DNA of 64,000 bases from Pseudoalteromonas distincta (lineage in GTDB: Bacteria > Pseudomonadota > Gammaproteobacteria > Enterobacterales > Alteromonadaceae). Where the stretch lies: contig NZ_JWIG01000022.1 of the NCBI RefSeq assembly GCF_000814675.1, forward strand, positions 124,001 through 188,000, given 5' to 3'. Shown in pieces: positions 34,969-41,952 of this stretch (position 1 is its first letter; every line of letters starts with the position of its first letter). Under the pieces are notes generated by a model that was not told where the DNA came from, did no database searches, and saw only the letters and a program-made list of their open reading frames with translations. The position numbers and the translations under genes were made by a program.

Positions 34969-35325
34969 CTAGTGTTGCTCGGCCCATACAGCAAATTCAT
35001 TGCCGCTCGGCTCTGCAAAATGAAACCGGCAACCACCCGGAAATTCAAAAATAGGTTTTAATATTGTGCCACCATGCAGTTGTACTTTTTTATACGTGGC
35101 GTGAATGTCGTTACTATAAAAAACCAATAGCGCAGCACCGTTTTGAGTTAGCGATTTAAGCGGCGCATTAAAAAAGCCACCATCAAGCCCTTGGCCACTA
35201 AACGCCGTGTATTCTGGGCCGTAGTCAGTAAACTGCCAATTAAATACACGACTAAAAAAGGCCTTAGTTGCGGGTAAGTCGCATGCAGGGAACTCAACGT
35301 AATTTAGTTTTTCGTGATCGCTCAT
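34969..35325 (-). CDS. VOC (glyoxalase/bleomycin-resistance fold) family protein
   Basis: The product has 118 residues forming one vicinal-oxygen-chelate unit: KLNYVEFPACDLPATKAFFSRVFNWQF near 5-31, the middle strand YTAFSGQGLDGGFF, and PGGCRFHFAEPSGNEFAVW near 96-114. The metal ligands His/Glu are in part replaced, as in many uncharacterised YdeO/PA-type members. The substrate is unknown. It is a single gene in a repeat-rich area. Confidence 0.85.
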   Translation of the reverse strand: MSDHEKLNYVEFPACDLPATKAFFSRVFNWQFTDYGPEYTAFSGQGLDGGFFNAPLKSLTQNGAALLVFYSNDIHATYKKVQLHGGTILKPIFEFPGGCRFHFAEPSGNEFAVWAEQH

Positions 35326-35406
35326 CGTTATTCACTCTTTATTTTTACTCAGTTTATTAACCTTAAGCTTTACATAGAGCCTGTGCAATATCATTAAATA
35401 ATATCA

Positions 35407-35424
35407 GATCAGTATTTTACTAAG
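35407..35424. repeat. 18-bp direct repeat GATCAGTATTTTACTAAG, copy 1
   Basis: The same 18 bases occur at 35828-35845 and 37626-37643, both inside small membrane-protein genes. This copy is intergenic, 129 bases before the DUF3649-type gene. Confidence 0.75.
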
Positions 35425-35465
35425 TAACTAAGTAAGCATAACTTACTCAAAAGTTAAACATCACA

Positions 35466-35484
35466 AATGAGAATAACTATCTTT
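35466..35484. promoter_or_regulatory. Fur-box-like site
   Basis: AATGAGAATAACTATCTTT matches the marine Fur consensus AATGATAATNATTATCATT at about 15 of 18 defined positions. It lies 69 bases upstream of an iron-uptake accessory module, so iron repression is likely. Confidence 0.6.
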
Positions 35485-35552
35485 TGTATTTGTAACATAT
35501 ATAATAGCGCCTTTGTTTTATCCTCAGCTTTAAATAAAGGGATTAATTAACT

Positions 35553-35894
35553 ATGCAGGCACCTTTGCACAGTGCGCCATTCGATAAGGTTAACGTGATT
35601 GCGCTTATAGTAAAAAGCGTAAGCAGTTATCGAGTTTTGGTATTTTTACGTTTTTTTATTGCCATAATTGGTGGCTATGCTTTTACCTCTGCAAGCACTG
35701 CGTTATTAAGCTTTGTGTTGCCAATAGCTAAACAAGACGCTGTGCTGTTTAGTGTTTCAATCAGCATTTTAATTTATGCCGTTGTATTTATTTATGCCTT
35801 TAGCGTTAAATCATTAAAAACAGTGTGGATCAGTATTTTACTAAGTACGGGAGCGTTCATTGGATTGCTTGCATTACTGAAGGGTTGGGTATGA
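35553..35894 (+). CDS. Small DUF3649-type membrane protein
   Basis: The product has 113 residues with three hydrophobic segments (about 30-50, 57-80 and 90-110). The order small protein, PepSY-type membrane protein, small protein is known from siderophore-uptake accessory modules, where this position holds DUF3649. Its stop codon overlaps the start of the next gene (ATGA). The C-terminal helix TVWISILLST is encoded by the 18-bp repeat also found in the third gene of the module. The function in siderophore reduction or uptake is inferred. Confidence 0.72.
   Translation: MQAPLHSAPFDKVNVIALIVKSVSSYRVLVFLRFFIAIIGGYAFTSASTALLSFVLPIAKQDAVLFSVSISILIYAVVFIYAFSVKSLKTVWISILLSTGAFIGLLALLKGWV
35828..35845 (+). 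repeat. 18-bp direct repeat, copy 2 (coding)
   Basis: Identical to 35407-35424; it encodes part of the WISILLS helix of the DUF3649-type protein. Identity with copy 3 extends to 20 bases. Confidence 0.75.
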
Positions 35895-37492
35895 AAGACA
35901 GCTTTTTCAGATCGATGACTTGGTTGCACACTTGGGTAGGGTTAATCGTTTGTTGGTTATTATATTTAATATTTTTTGCAGGGACTCTTAGCTTTTTTAG
36001 AGACGAAATAACCTTATGGAATCAACCAGCCATACATAATGTGCAAGCCCAAACACAGCGTATAGAAGCGCAAAAACAACAAATAATTACAGGGTTCGAT
36101 TACCTAGCTAGCCATGGAGCTAACTCATCAAGCTGGCGTATTACATTACCTGAGCCACGCATTCCTTATTTAATTTATGGTTATGCAAAACCAAAAGAGC
36201 CAGGTCAGCGCCGCAGTAAGTTTGAAAACACACAGCTAAACCCTAATACCATGCAAGAGCTTGAGCCCTTTGTAGATACTAAAGGCGGTAACTTTTTTTA
36301 TCGGCTGCACTATGATTTACATTACATGGATGCAATAACCGCACGCTGGATTGTGTGCTTTGCTAGCTTTTTTATGCTAATTGCCATTATATCGGGTGTA
36401 GTTATTCATAAGCGTATTTTTAAAGATATGTTTAGTTTTAGACGTAATAAAGGTAGCCGTACGTGGTTAGATGCCCACAATTTAAGCTCTGTGCTTGCCC
36501 TGCCTTTTCATTTAATGATTACTTACACGGGCATGATTACGCTCATATTTATGTTGTTTCCCTACCCTGCGCAAACGTCTTATGATGACGGCATGCGTGG
36601 CTTTTTTAACGATGTAACACCTCGCAATACCATGACCGATAAAGCCCAAGGCGAATTGCCAATGGTGCCAATACAACGTATTTTGGATCAGGTTTATACT
36701 AAGTGGCCTCATGCAGATATTACTCGCGTACAAGTTAATCAACCAAATATGGCAGCTTCAACAATTACCGTATTGGTAAGCGCAGGTAAAACACTACGTG
36801 ACCAAGCACCACGCTTAATATTTAGTGGTGCTACAGGGCAAATGGTCGCTAAAACTGATGACGAGCTAACTAGCAGCAAAGCGCTTTACGAATCACTTAA
36901 TTCAATGCATACAGGACGTTTAGCTACGTGGTTGTTGCGCTGGTTATACGTATTAGGCGGTATTGCAGGCTGTGTAATGATTGGCTCTGGCTGTATTATG
37001 TGGGCTAAACGAATTCGCGAGCGAACTAAAAATAACGTTAAACCTTCGTTTGGTTTAAAACTAGTTGAAGGGTTAAACCTAGCCACTATTATGGGACTAC
37101 CACTGGCAACGTGTGCATTTTTTATTGCTAACAGACTACTTAGCCCAACTACCGCAGAGCGCGCCGATAAAGAAATACTCGCGTTCTTTTTAACATGGCT
37201 AGCGGTTGCTCTTTTAGCACTTATAAAGCGCGACACACTGCAATGGCGAGTTATGGCAGCTATAAATGCTGTTGCATGTTTAAGCGTACCGGTTATTAAT
37301 GCACTTACAACTAACGGTAATATAGTTAGCTATTTGATGCACAAACAGTGGGCTTTATTTACTTTTGATGCACTGTTTTTGTTATTTAGTATATTGTTTT
37401 TTATACAAACCGAAAAATTACGTACTGCTAAAAACAACTCAAAAATAATCAGCCCTAGTCAATCTAATAACCTTAAAAGGCAAAAACCATGA
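35891..37492 (+). CDS. PepSY-associated TM protein (PiuB-like, siderophore-iron reductase type)
   Basis: The product has 533 residues. It begins MTWLHTWVGLIVCWLLYLIFFAGTLSFFRDEITLW, the hallmark first helix of the family, has a periplasmic region, RWIVCFASFFMLIAIISGVVIHKRIFKDMFSFR near 158-190 with conserved His, DAHNLSSVLALPFHLMITYTG near 199-219, and several C-terminal helices. Family members are inner-membrane proteins thought to reduce or process ferric siderophores in the periplasm. The ATG at 35891 overlaps the previous stop codon. Unusually for the module, no TonB receptor gene is adjacent. Confidence 0.87.
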   Translation: MKDSFFRSMTWLHTWVGLIVCWLLYLIFFAGTLSFFRDEITLWNQPAIHNVQAQTQRIEAQKQQIITGFDYLASHGANSSSWRITLPEPRIPYLIYGYAKPKEPGQRRSKFENTQLNPNTMQELEPFVDTKGGNFFYRLHYDLHYMDAITARWIVCFASFFMLIAIISGVVIHKRIFKDMFSFRRNKGSRTWLDAHNLSSVLALPFHLMITYTGMITLIFMLFPYPAQTSYDDGMRGFFNDVTPRNTMTDKAQGELPMVPIQRILDQVYTKWPHADITRVQVNQPNMAASTITVLVSAGKTLRDQAPRLIFSGATGQMVAKTDDELTSSKALYESLNSMHTGRLATWLLRWLYVLGGIAGCVMIGSGCIMWAKRIRERTKNNVKPSFGLKLVEGLNLATIMGLPLATCAFFIANRLLSPTTAERADKEILAFFLTWLAVALLALIKRDTLQWRVMAAINAVACLSVPVINALTTNGNIVSYLMHKQWALFTFDALFLLFSILFFIQTEKLRTAKNNSKIISPSQSNNLKRQKP

Positions 37493-37824
37493 TTGATTTA
37501 CTTGGGTTTAGCCTATGCCTGCTCAGTTTTAACTGTTTTGCGCTGGCTAAGTATAATCATTTTAAAGATGTATTTAAAAAACGCCCTACAGAATCCCAAC
37601 GTAAAAAGCTGCTATTAGCTGCTTGGATCAGTATTTTACTAAGCTTGGTGCTTTGTATAGTTACTCAAGGTGGTTATGGAACATTACTATTTTGCGGGTT
37701 TATGAGCCTAAGTGTCTTAATTATAATGGTTTTTTATAATTTTTTAGTAGGCTACGTAAAGTGGTTTAGTGTTTTAAATAGCGTGTTAGTTGTACTAAGT
37801 GGGTTGTTTTTAGCATTAAACTAG
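37489..37824 (+). CDS. Small DUF3325-type membrane protein
   Basis: The product has 111 residues with four hydrophobic segments. It begins LLGFSLCLLSFNCFALAKYNHF, has the charged segment KKRPTESQRKKLL, and then AAWISILLSLVLCIVTQGGYGTLLFCGFMSLSVL, all as in DUF3325 proteins that accompany PepSY-type siderophore proteins. It overlaps the previous gene by four bases. The WISILLS part uses the same 20 bases as the first gene of the module. Confidence 0.75.
   Translation: MIDLLGFSLCLLSFNCFALAKYNHFKDVFKKRPTESQRKKLLLAAWISILLSLVLCIVTQGGYGTLLFCGFMSLSVLIIMVFYNFLVGYVKWFSVLNSVLVVLSGLFLALN
37626..37643 (+). repeat. 18-bp direct repeat, copy 3 (coding)
   Basis: Identical to 35407-35424 and 35828-35845; it encodes part of WISILLS in the DUF3325-type protein. 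Confidence 0.75.
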
Positions 37825-37830
37825 CCTTAG

Positions 37831-37847
37831 TTAGTAAAAACGTGATC
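37831..37847. repeat. TTAGTAAAA-family repeat after the DUF3325-type gene
   Basis: TTAGTAAAAACGTGATC matches 34918-34934 with one change; the preceding TTAG is also shared. The two copies bracket the region 34.9-37.8 kb as direct repeats. Confidence 0.6.
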
Positions 37848-37870
37848 CGCTACTTTCCCATAGATTAGGC

Positions 37871-37900
37871 AAAAAAAATGGCAAGCTATATAGCTTGCCA
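37871..37900 (-). terminator. Terminator of the lipocalin gene
   Basis: TGGCAAGCTA and TAGCTTGCCA pair around a TA-TA centre (a 22-base perfect palindrome). On the minus strand it is followed by eight T residues. Confidence 0.85.
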
Positions 37901-38033
37901 ACAATAGGGGATATTCAGTGTTTCCAATACTTGCTGTCTCACGGCAAGTACACACAATATAACCATAATATATTTAAGTTACTTTACAGTTCGGTGACTC
38001 TTTTATTACTACTTTAAAAACGTATATAACTAA

Positions 38034-38052
38034 CTGTAAACCCCCTTTACAT
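38034..38052. repeat. CTGTAAACCCCCTTTACAG palindrome, copy at the blc end
   Basis: CTGTAAA, five C, TTTACAT: one change from the consensus. It covers the last codons and stop codon of the lipocalin gene. Confidence 0.75.
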
Positions 38053-38577
38053 AGTCTCTTGGTTTACCCAAATTATTTCATCGGTAGCAAAGCCCAGCTC
38101 TTTAGCTTTAGTTAAAAAGTGTTCTTTAAGCTCTTTGCTAACCGTTGGTGTACGCGACAGAAACCACAAGTAATCTTTGTTGTAACTGGTTATAAATGCA
38201 TATTGATAATCAGGTTGGTCAAGTTCAAAAATCACGTAAGCGCCATAAAATGGACCAAAAAACGAGACTTTAAAATGCCCGGTGTCAGTGCCCTCAACAA
38301 ACTTGGCTAAGCCTTCGGCGTCATCCCATTTTTTATCATCCGTTAAATACCCTTTGTTAAGGACCTTTACTGTGCCGTCGTCGTTAATTGAATAAGTCGC
38401 GGTAACTTGCTCCATACCTTCTTCGAATGAGTGATTAAGACGCGCTATTTCAAACCACTTGCCTTTATATTTTTGTATATCAAAGTTTTTAACGGGTGTT
38501 ATTCCCTCCGGAGGGCTGGTGCAGGCACTAAGAAAAAACAACCCTGTAATAAGTAAACCGTATTTTATAGCCTTCAT
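38047..38577 (-). CDS. blc: Outer-membrane lipocalin Blc
   Basis: The product has 176 residues. The signal ends LFFLSACTS, a lipobox, so it is lipidated. The lipocalin motif 1 (YKGKWFEIARLNHSFEEGMEQVTATYSI near 38-65), the NKGY strand near 75, and WFLSRTPTVS near 139-148 match bacterial Blc (177 residues in E. coli). Blc binds lysophospholipids or fatty acids and helps membrane upkeep. The gene is monocistronic with its own terminator. Its 3' end is overlapped by a dispersed palindrome. Confidence 0.92.
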   Translation of the reverse strand: MKAIKYGLLITGLFFLSACTSPPEGITPVKNFDIQKYKGKWFEIARLNHSFEEGMEQVTATYSINDDGTVKVLNKGYLTDDKKWDDAEGLAKFVEGTDTGHFKVSFFGPFYGAYVIFELDQPDYQYAFITSYNKDYLWFLSRTPTVSKELKEHFLTKAKELGFATDEIIWVNQETM

Positions 38578-38707
38578 GTAAGCTCCTTTTTTAATTACAT
38601 AAATAGTACGTATTATCTAAATATAGATGGATATAAAGTTTGCTAGCCGATTAAAAAAATTTGCTATAGGATCATATTAATTCTAAAGCAATAAAAATGA
38701 CCATAGC

Positions 38708-39163
38708 ATGAAAATTTGGGTAGATGCAGACGCGTGTCCTGTTGTTATAAAAGAAATACTTTTTAGAGCTGCAGAGCGTATGAAAATCGAGACTATTTTA
38801 GTGGCTAATCACGCAATGCGTATTCCGCCGTCAAAATACATAAGCCGCGTTCAAGTATCGTCGGGATTTGATGTAGCCGACGACGAAATAGTAAAACGTG
38901 TTGAAAAAGGCGATTTAGTTATTACAGGCGATATTCCGCTAGCAAGTGAAGTAATTGATAACGGCGGGCAAGCGCTAAACCCACGTGGTGAGCTTTATAC
39001 CACCGAGAATATCCGCTCAATACTTAACGTGCGCGACTTTATGGATACCATGCGCTCAAGTGGCGTAGAAATGAGTGGTGGGCCGCCGCCACTTAGCCAA
39101 ACCGATCGCCAAAATTTTGCAAATAACCTCGACCGTATTTTAGCGCAAAACAAGGCTAACTAA
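38708..39163 (+). CDS. YaiI/YqxD family protein (DUF188)
   Basis: The product has 151 residues and is a full-length member: [24 protein letters not shown] at the start with the paired Asp residues, [34 protein letters not shown] near 57-90 and [22 protein letters not shown] near 124-145. The family has a PIN-like nuclease fold, but its cellular role is not settled. The next gene starts one base after its stop codon. Confidence 0.9.
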   Translation: MKIWVDADACPVVIKEILFRAAERMKIETILVANHAMRIPPSKYISRVQVSSGFDVADDEIVKRVEKGDLVITGDIPLASEVIDNGGQALNPRGELYTTENIRSILNVRDFMDTMRSSGVEMSGGPPPLSQTDRQNFANNLDRILAQNKAN

Positions 39164-39164
39164 C

Positions 39165-39722
39165 TTGAATACCCAATTAGTTGGCTTAGGTGATACGCAA
39201 TTTAGCGTGGCGGTATACTTAGCAAAAGCGCCGCCAATGCCGTTTTTTGAAACACTTGAATGCCTAGAACCGGTTATAAATGAGCAAATAAATACCATAA
39301 ACCAGCACTGTGGTAATGGTTGGCGCAAAGTGTTTAACGTGTATGCAAAAGTGCTATTTGCCCTGCCAAGTGAGCATTATTCATTTGCCAAACAAGCCCC
39401 TACTTGGCAACAATATCGCGATGAATTTTTACTGCAAAAAAACAGTAAAACCGCCCTGCTATTTAGCGCGCCCAACATTACTATTACGTGTGCAAATAAA
39501 GCTACTAGCAATAAAAACCAGCTACATATAATTGCTGGGCGTACGCACGCTAAAAACTTATTACAACAAGGTAAGTTGCATGCACAATTTGATTGGCTTG
39601 ACGACGAGTTTGCAATAGACACAACTAACAACATTATTGTGTGCCCATATTTTGATTATAGACAGTTAAGTAATATAAAAATTGCGAGATTAAGCGAGCT
39701 AGTCGCGCAGCTAAAAAAATAA
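39165..39722 (+). CDS. Conserved hypothetical protein downstream of yaiI
   Basis: The product has 185 residues and starts from TTG with no strong ribosome site, so coupling to the upstream gene is likely. I do not recognise the family with certainty. It has no signal peptide or membrane segment. Readable stretches are PPMPFFETLECLEPVINEQINTIN near 23-46, a LLFSAPNITITCANKA segment near 99-114, HIIAGRTHAKNLL near 122-134 and IIVCPYFDYRQLSNIKI near 156-172. The last ends in a pattern like a small alpha/beta protein. It sits between yaiI and an ACT-domain gene in one transcript. Confidence 0.68.
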   Translation: MNTQLVGLGDTQFSVAVYLAKAPPMPFFETLECLEPVINEQINTINQHCGNGWRKVFNVYAKVLFALPSEHYSFAKQAPTWQQYRDEFLLQKNSKTALLFSAPNITITCANKATSNKNQLHIIAGRTHAKNLLQQGKLHAQFDWLDDEFAIDTTNNIIVCPYFDYRQLSNIKIARLSELVAQLKK

Positions 39723-39741
39723 CACATTGTAAGGAACGACC

Positions 39742-40134
39742 ATGGCCGGAATTTTAGAGTTAAACGAATTATTAAAATCAATGCAGCCAGCGCTTAAGCA
39801 AGGCGAGTATATTTTTTGTTGCTTAGCAGGGAAATTGGCTGATTATGTTCACTTAGAGCCACTTGCCACTTATGTTGAAGAAGAAGGGCTAACCCTTATT
39901 TTAAAAGCTGAAACCGCCGATAAAGCAGGTATTACTTACGAGGGTAAATATAATTTAATTACCCTTAACGTACATTCAAGCTTAGAGGCCGTTGGGCTAA
40001 CAGCTGCGGTATCTGCAAAGCTAACTGAGCATGGCATTAGCGCTAATGTGGTAGCTGCGTTTTATCACGACCATATTTTTGTACAAACAGACAAAGCACA
40101 AGCTGCAATGAAAGCGCTTGGAGAGATTGGTTAG
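39742..40134 (+). CDS. ACT-domain protein
   Basis: The product has 130 residues with two ACT-like halves: FCCLAGKLADYVHLEPLATYVEEEGLTLIL near 25-54, and NLITLNVHSSLEAVGLTAAVSAKLTEHGISANVVAAFYHDHIFV near 71-114. ACT domains bind small ligands, often amino acids. This type (two halves, 130 residues) is annotated as an ACT domain-containing protein in many proteobacteria; the ligand is unknown. AAGGA lies upstream of the ATG. It ends the yaiI transcript. Confidence 0.85.
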   Translation: MAGILELNELLKSMQPALKQGEYIFCCLAGKLADYVHLEPLATYVEEEGLTLILKAETADKAGITYEGKYNLITLNVHSSLEAVGLTAAVSAKLTEHGISANVVAAFYHDHIFVQTDKAQAAMKALGEIG

Positions 40135-40256
40135 GATTTTTGCTAGTATGGTAGCAAGCTAAACATTTTAGTATTAATGTAATAAGCAGATACTAAAAAC
40201 ATATAACTTTATTCTTATTGCTAAAAGAAAACTCAATTAAGTAAGGAGACAATAAG

Positions 40257-41069
40257 TTGAGAAAACCAAGACTATTTATAGCTTCTTCAGTTGAAAGCTT
40301 ACCCGTAGCTGAAGCTGTAAATGTTAATTTAGACCATGAATTTGAAGTAACGCTATGGAAAAATGGTACTTTTAAACTCTCATCAACAGTGATCGATGAT
40401 CTTGTTGAAAAGTCGTCATTTGTAGATTTTGCACTATTTATATTTGCTCCAGAAGATATCGCTACGATCCGAAATAGACAAGAACATGTCGTAAGAGATA
40501 ATGTAATTTTTGAAATGGGATTATTCGTTGGAGCTATAGGTAAATCTAGATCATTTATCCTGAAGCCTCGCGATATTGAAATGCATCTACCAACCGATTT
40601 ATTAGGAGTAACTCCTGCTGATTATGATTCTGGACGTTCTGATTATGATTTGGTTTCAGCGACTAACCGTGCTTGTACATTAATTAAAGCTGAAGCAGAA
40701 AGGCTAGGAGTGATCAATAATCAAAATAGCTCTGGGATAAAAAGAAATATTGCGAATCCATCAGTTTATAACCTTAAGGCACAAGATTATAAATTTTTAG
40801 CAGCTTGTCTACAAAGTTATACGTCTGACCCTGATGGTCTCCCATTTTATAGAATTTCTAATAACTTTAGTTCTACAGATGACTCTATTTTGCAAATATC
40901 GTTGATCAAGTTAGAAAGAATGGGATATTTAAGTAAAGCTATTGAGACAGATCAACATAGTGAATGCGATTTTTATACTTATTCAATAACCGAGATGGGG
41001 ATTGATATATTGCTGCAGAATGAAGACTTACTTCAACCTCAAGGCTATAAACCTGATATACAATTTTAA
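40257..41069 (+). CDS. TIR-like (Cap12/PF10137-type) nucleotide-binding defence protein with C-terminal helix-turn-helix
   Basis: The product has 270 residues and starts from TTG behind a strong AAGGAG site. Residues 1-150 match the TIR-like domain used in CBASS/Pycsar effectors: RLFIASSVESLPVAEAVNVNL, then DFALFIFAPEDIATIRN, RDNVIFEMGLFVGAIGKSRSFIL and LPTDLLGVTPADYD. In that family the domain cleaves NAD+. Residues about 170-270 look like a winged helix (ILQISLIKLERMGYLSKAI). No cyclase or CBASS partner is adjacent. Many AGA codons and high AT set it apart from its neighbours. A single-gene phage-defence or sensing role is inferred. Confidence 0.78.
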   Translation: MRKPRLFIASSVESLPVAEAVNVNLDHEFEVTLWKNGTFKLSSTVIDDLVEKSSFVDFALFIFAPEDIATIRNRQEHVVRDNVIFEMGLFVGAIGKSRSFILKPRDIEMHLPTDLLGVTPADYDSGRSDYDLVSATNRACTLIKAEAERLGVINNQNSSGIKRNIANPSVYNLKAQDYKFLAACLQSYTSDPDGLPFYRISNNFSSTDDSILQISLIKLERMGYLSKAIETDQHSECDFYTYSITEMGIDILLQNEDLLQPQGYKPDIQF

Positions 41070-41100
41070 GTTTACATTACACTATGTGAGCTACCATTTA

Positions 41101-41160
41101 ACTTCCCCGTCGGGTGGCGCTTCGCTTAACCGACCTACGCTTAGAGAAACTTCGGAGTTT
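41101..41160. repeat. REP-like hairpin element after the TIR-like gene
   Basis: GTCGGGTGGCGC ... TTAACCGAC forms an imperfect GC-rich hairpin unlike the AT-rich surroundings, followed by TTAGAGAAACTTCGGAGTTT. GTAGGTCGGTTAAGCG-type sequences occur as short repeats in many gammaproteobacteria. It may mark the end of an inserted segment. Confidence 0.55.
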
Positions 41161-41174
41161 AGAGAGGTTATATT

Positions 41175-41204
41175 AAAACACCGAACTTGTTAGTTCGGTG
41201 TTTT
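41175..41204. terminator. Bidirectional terminator
   Basis: AAAACACCGAAC and GTTCGGTGTTTT form a 12-bp stem with a TTGTTA loop. It serves the plus-strand TIR-like gene and the convergent methyltransferase gene. Confidence 0.88.
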
Positions 41205-41267
41205 AATTGAAGCTAAAGAGCGAGTGCTTATTTAGCTTGTTTGGTATTGTACAAATTTAATACAACG

Positions 41268-41924
41268 TTAAACTACATACCCACTAAAACCTAGCGCTTT
41301 AAAATACAGCTTTGGAATGCCAAATTTGCACTCATTTAGCAGTTCGCTAAAGCGCATTCTATCGAGCGGGTAAAACTCATTTTCTAGGTCGTGTCCCATT
41401 TGTGTTTTACCGGTTTCGGTTAAACCCAATTGCGCGCATGTGGTAAGTTGAGCTTCGCGCTCAAACGTCGTTTCGGGACGCATTAAATCAGCAATATAAA
41501 GGAGTGCATCTTTTTTAAGATTGCCCTTCATTGCTTTTAATAACTCTTTTTTATCGCCGTTATCTTCTAAAAAATGCATTACTAATAAACATAAAACGGC
41601 ATCGGCTTTAACCGATAATTTATCAACGGGGCCATTATGTACATCTACGCGGCTTGTTATGCCTTGTTCATTAAATTGCTGCTGTGCGATAGCGAGCATA
41701 TCGGCTGATGTATCTTGCGCAGTAAATTGCCATGTAGGGTTTAGTGCAGCCAGTGCAAGTACTTCTTTGCCTGTGCCTGCCCCTACTACCAAAATATGCG
41801 CATTGTCGCTTAGCGTTGCTTGTAGTTGCGCATTAGTAAGCTGATGTAATAATTCATAACCAGGAACTAAACGGGTTATGCGGCTATCGTATTGTGTTGC
41901 TTGCTCGCCTGTAAACGTTGGCAT
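41268..41924 (-). CDS. Class I SAM-dependent methyltransferase
   Basis: The product has 218 residues. The AdoMet motif ILVVGAGTGKEVLALA lies near 44-59, the acidic residue of motif II is in FTAQDTSADML near 67-77 and VLCLLVMHFLED near 109-120 marks post-motif I. The substrate is not evident. It lies 28 bases downstream of sbcC on the same strand and may be co-transcribed with sbcDC, though no functional link is known. Confidence 0.88.
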   Translation of the reverse strand: MPTFTGEQATQYDSRITRLVPGYELLHQLTNAQLQATLSDNAHILVVGAGTGKEVLALAALNPTWQFTAQDTSADMLAIAQQQFNEQGITSRVDVHNGPVDKLSVKADAVLCLLVMHFLEDNGDKKELLKAMKGNLKKDALLYIADLMRPETTFEREAQLTTCAQLGLTETGKTQMGHDLENEFYPLDRMRFSELLNECKFGIPKLYFKALGFSGYVV

Positions 41925-41952
41925 TGTATCTCCTTGTTTTCAGTAATGTTGC

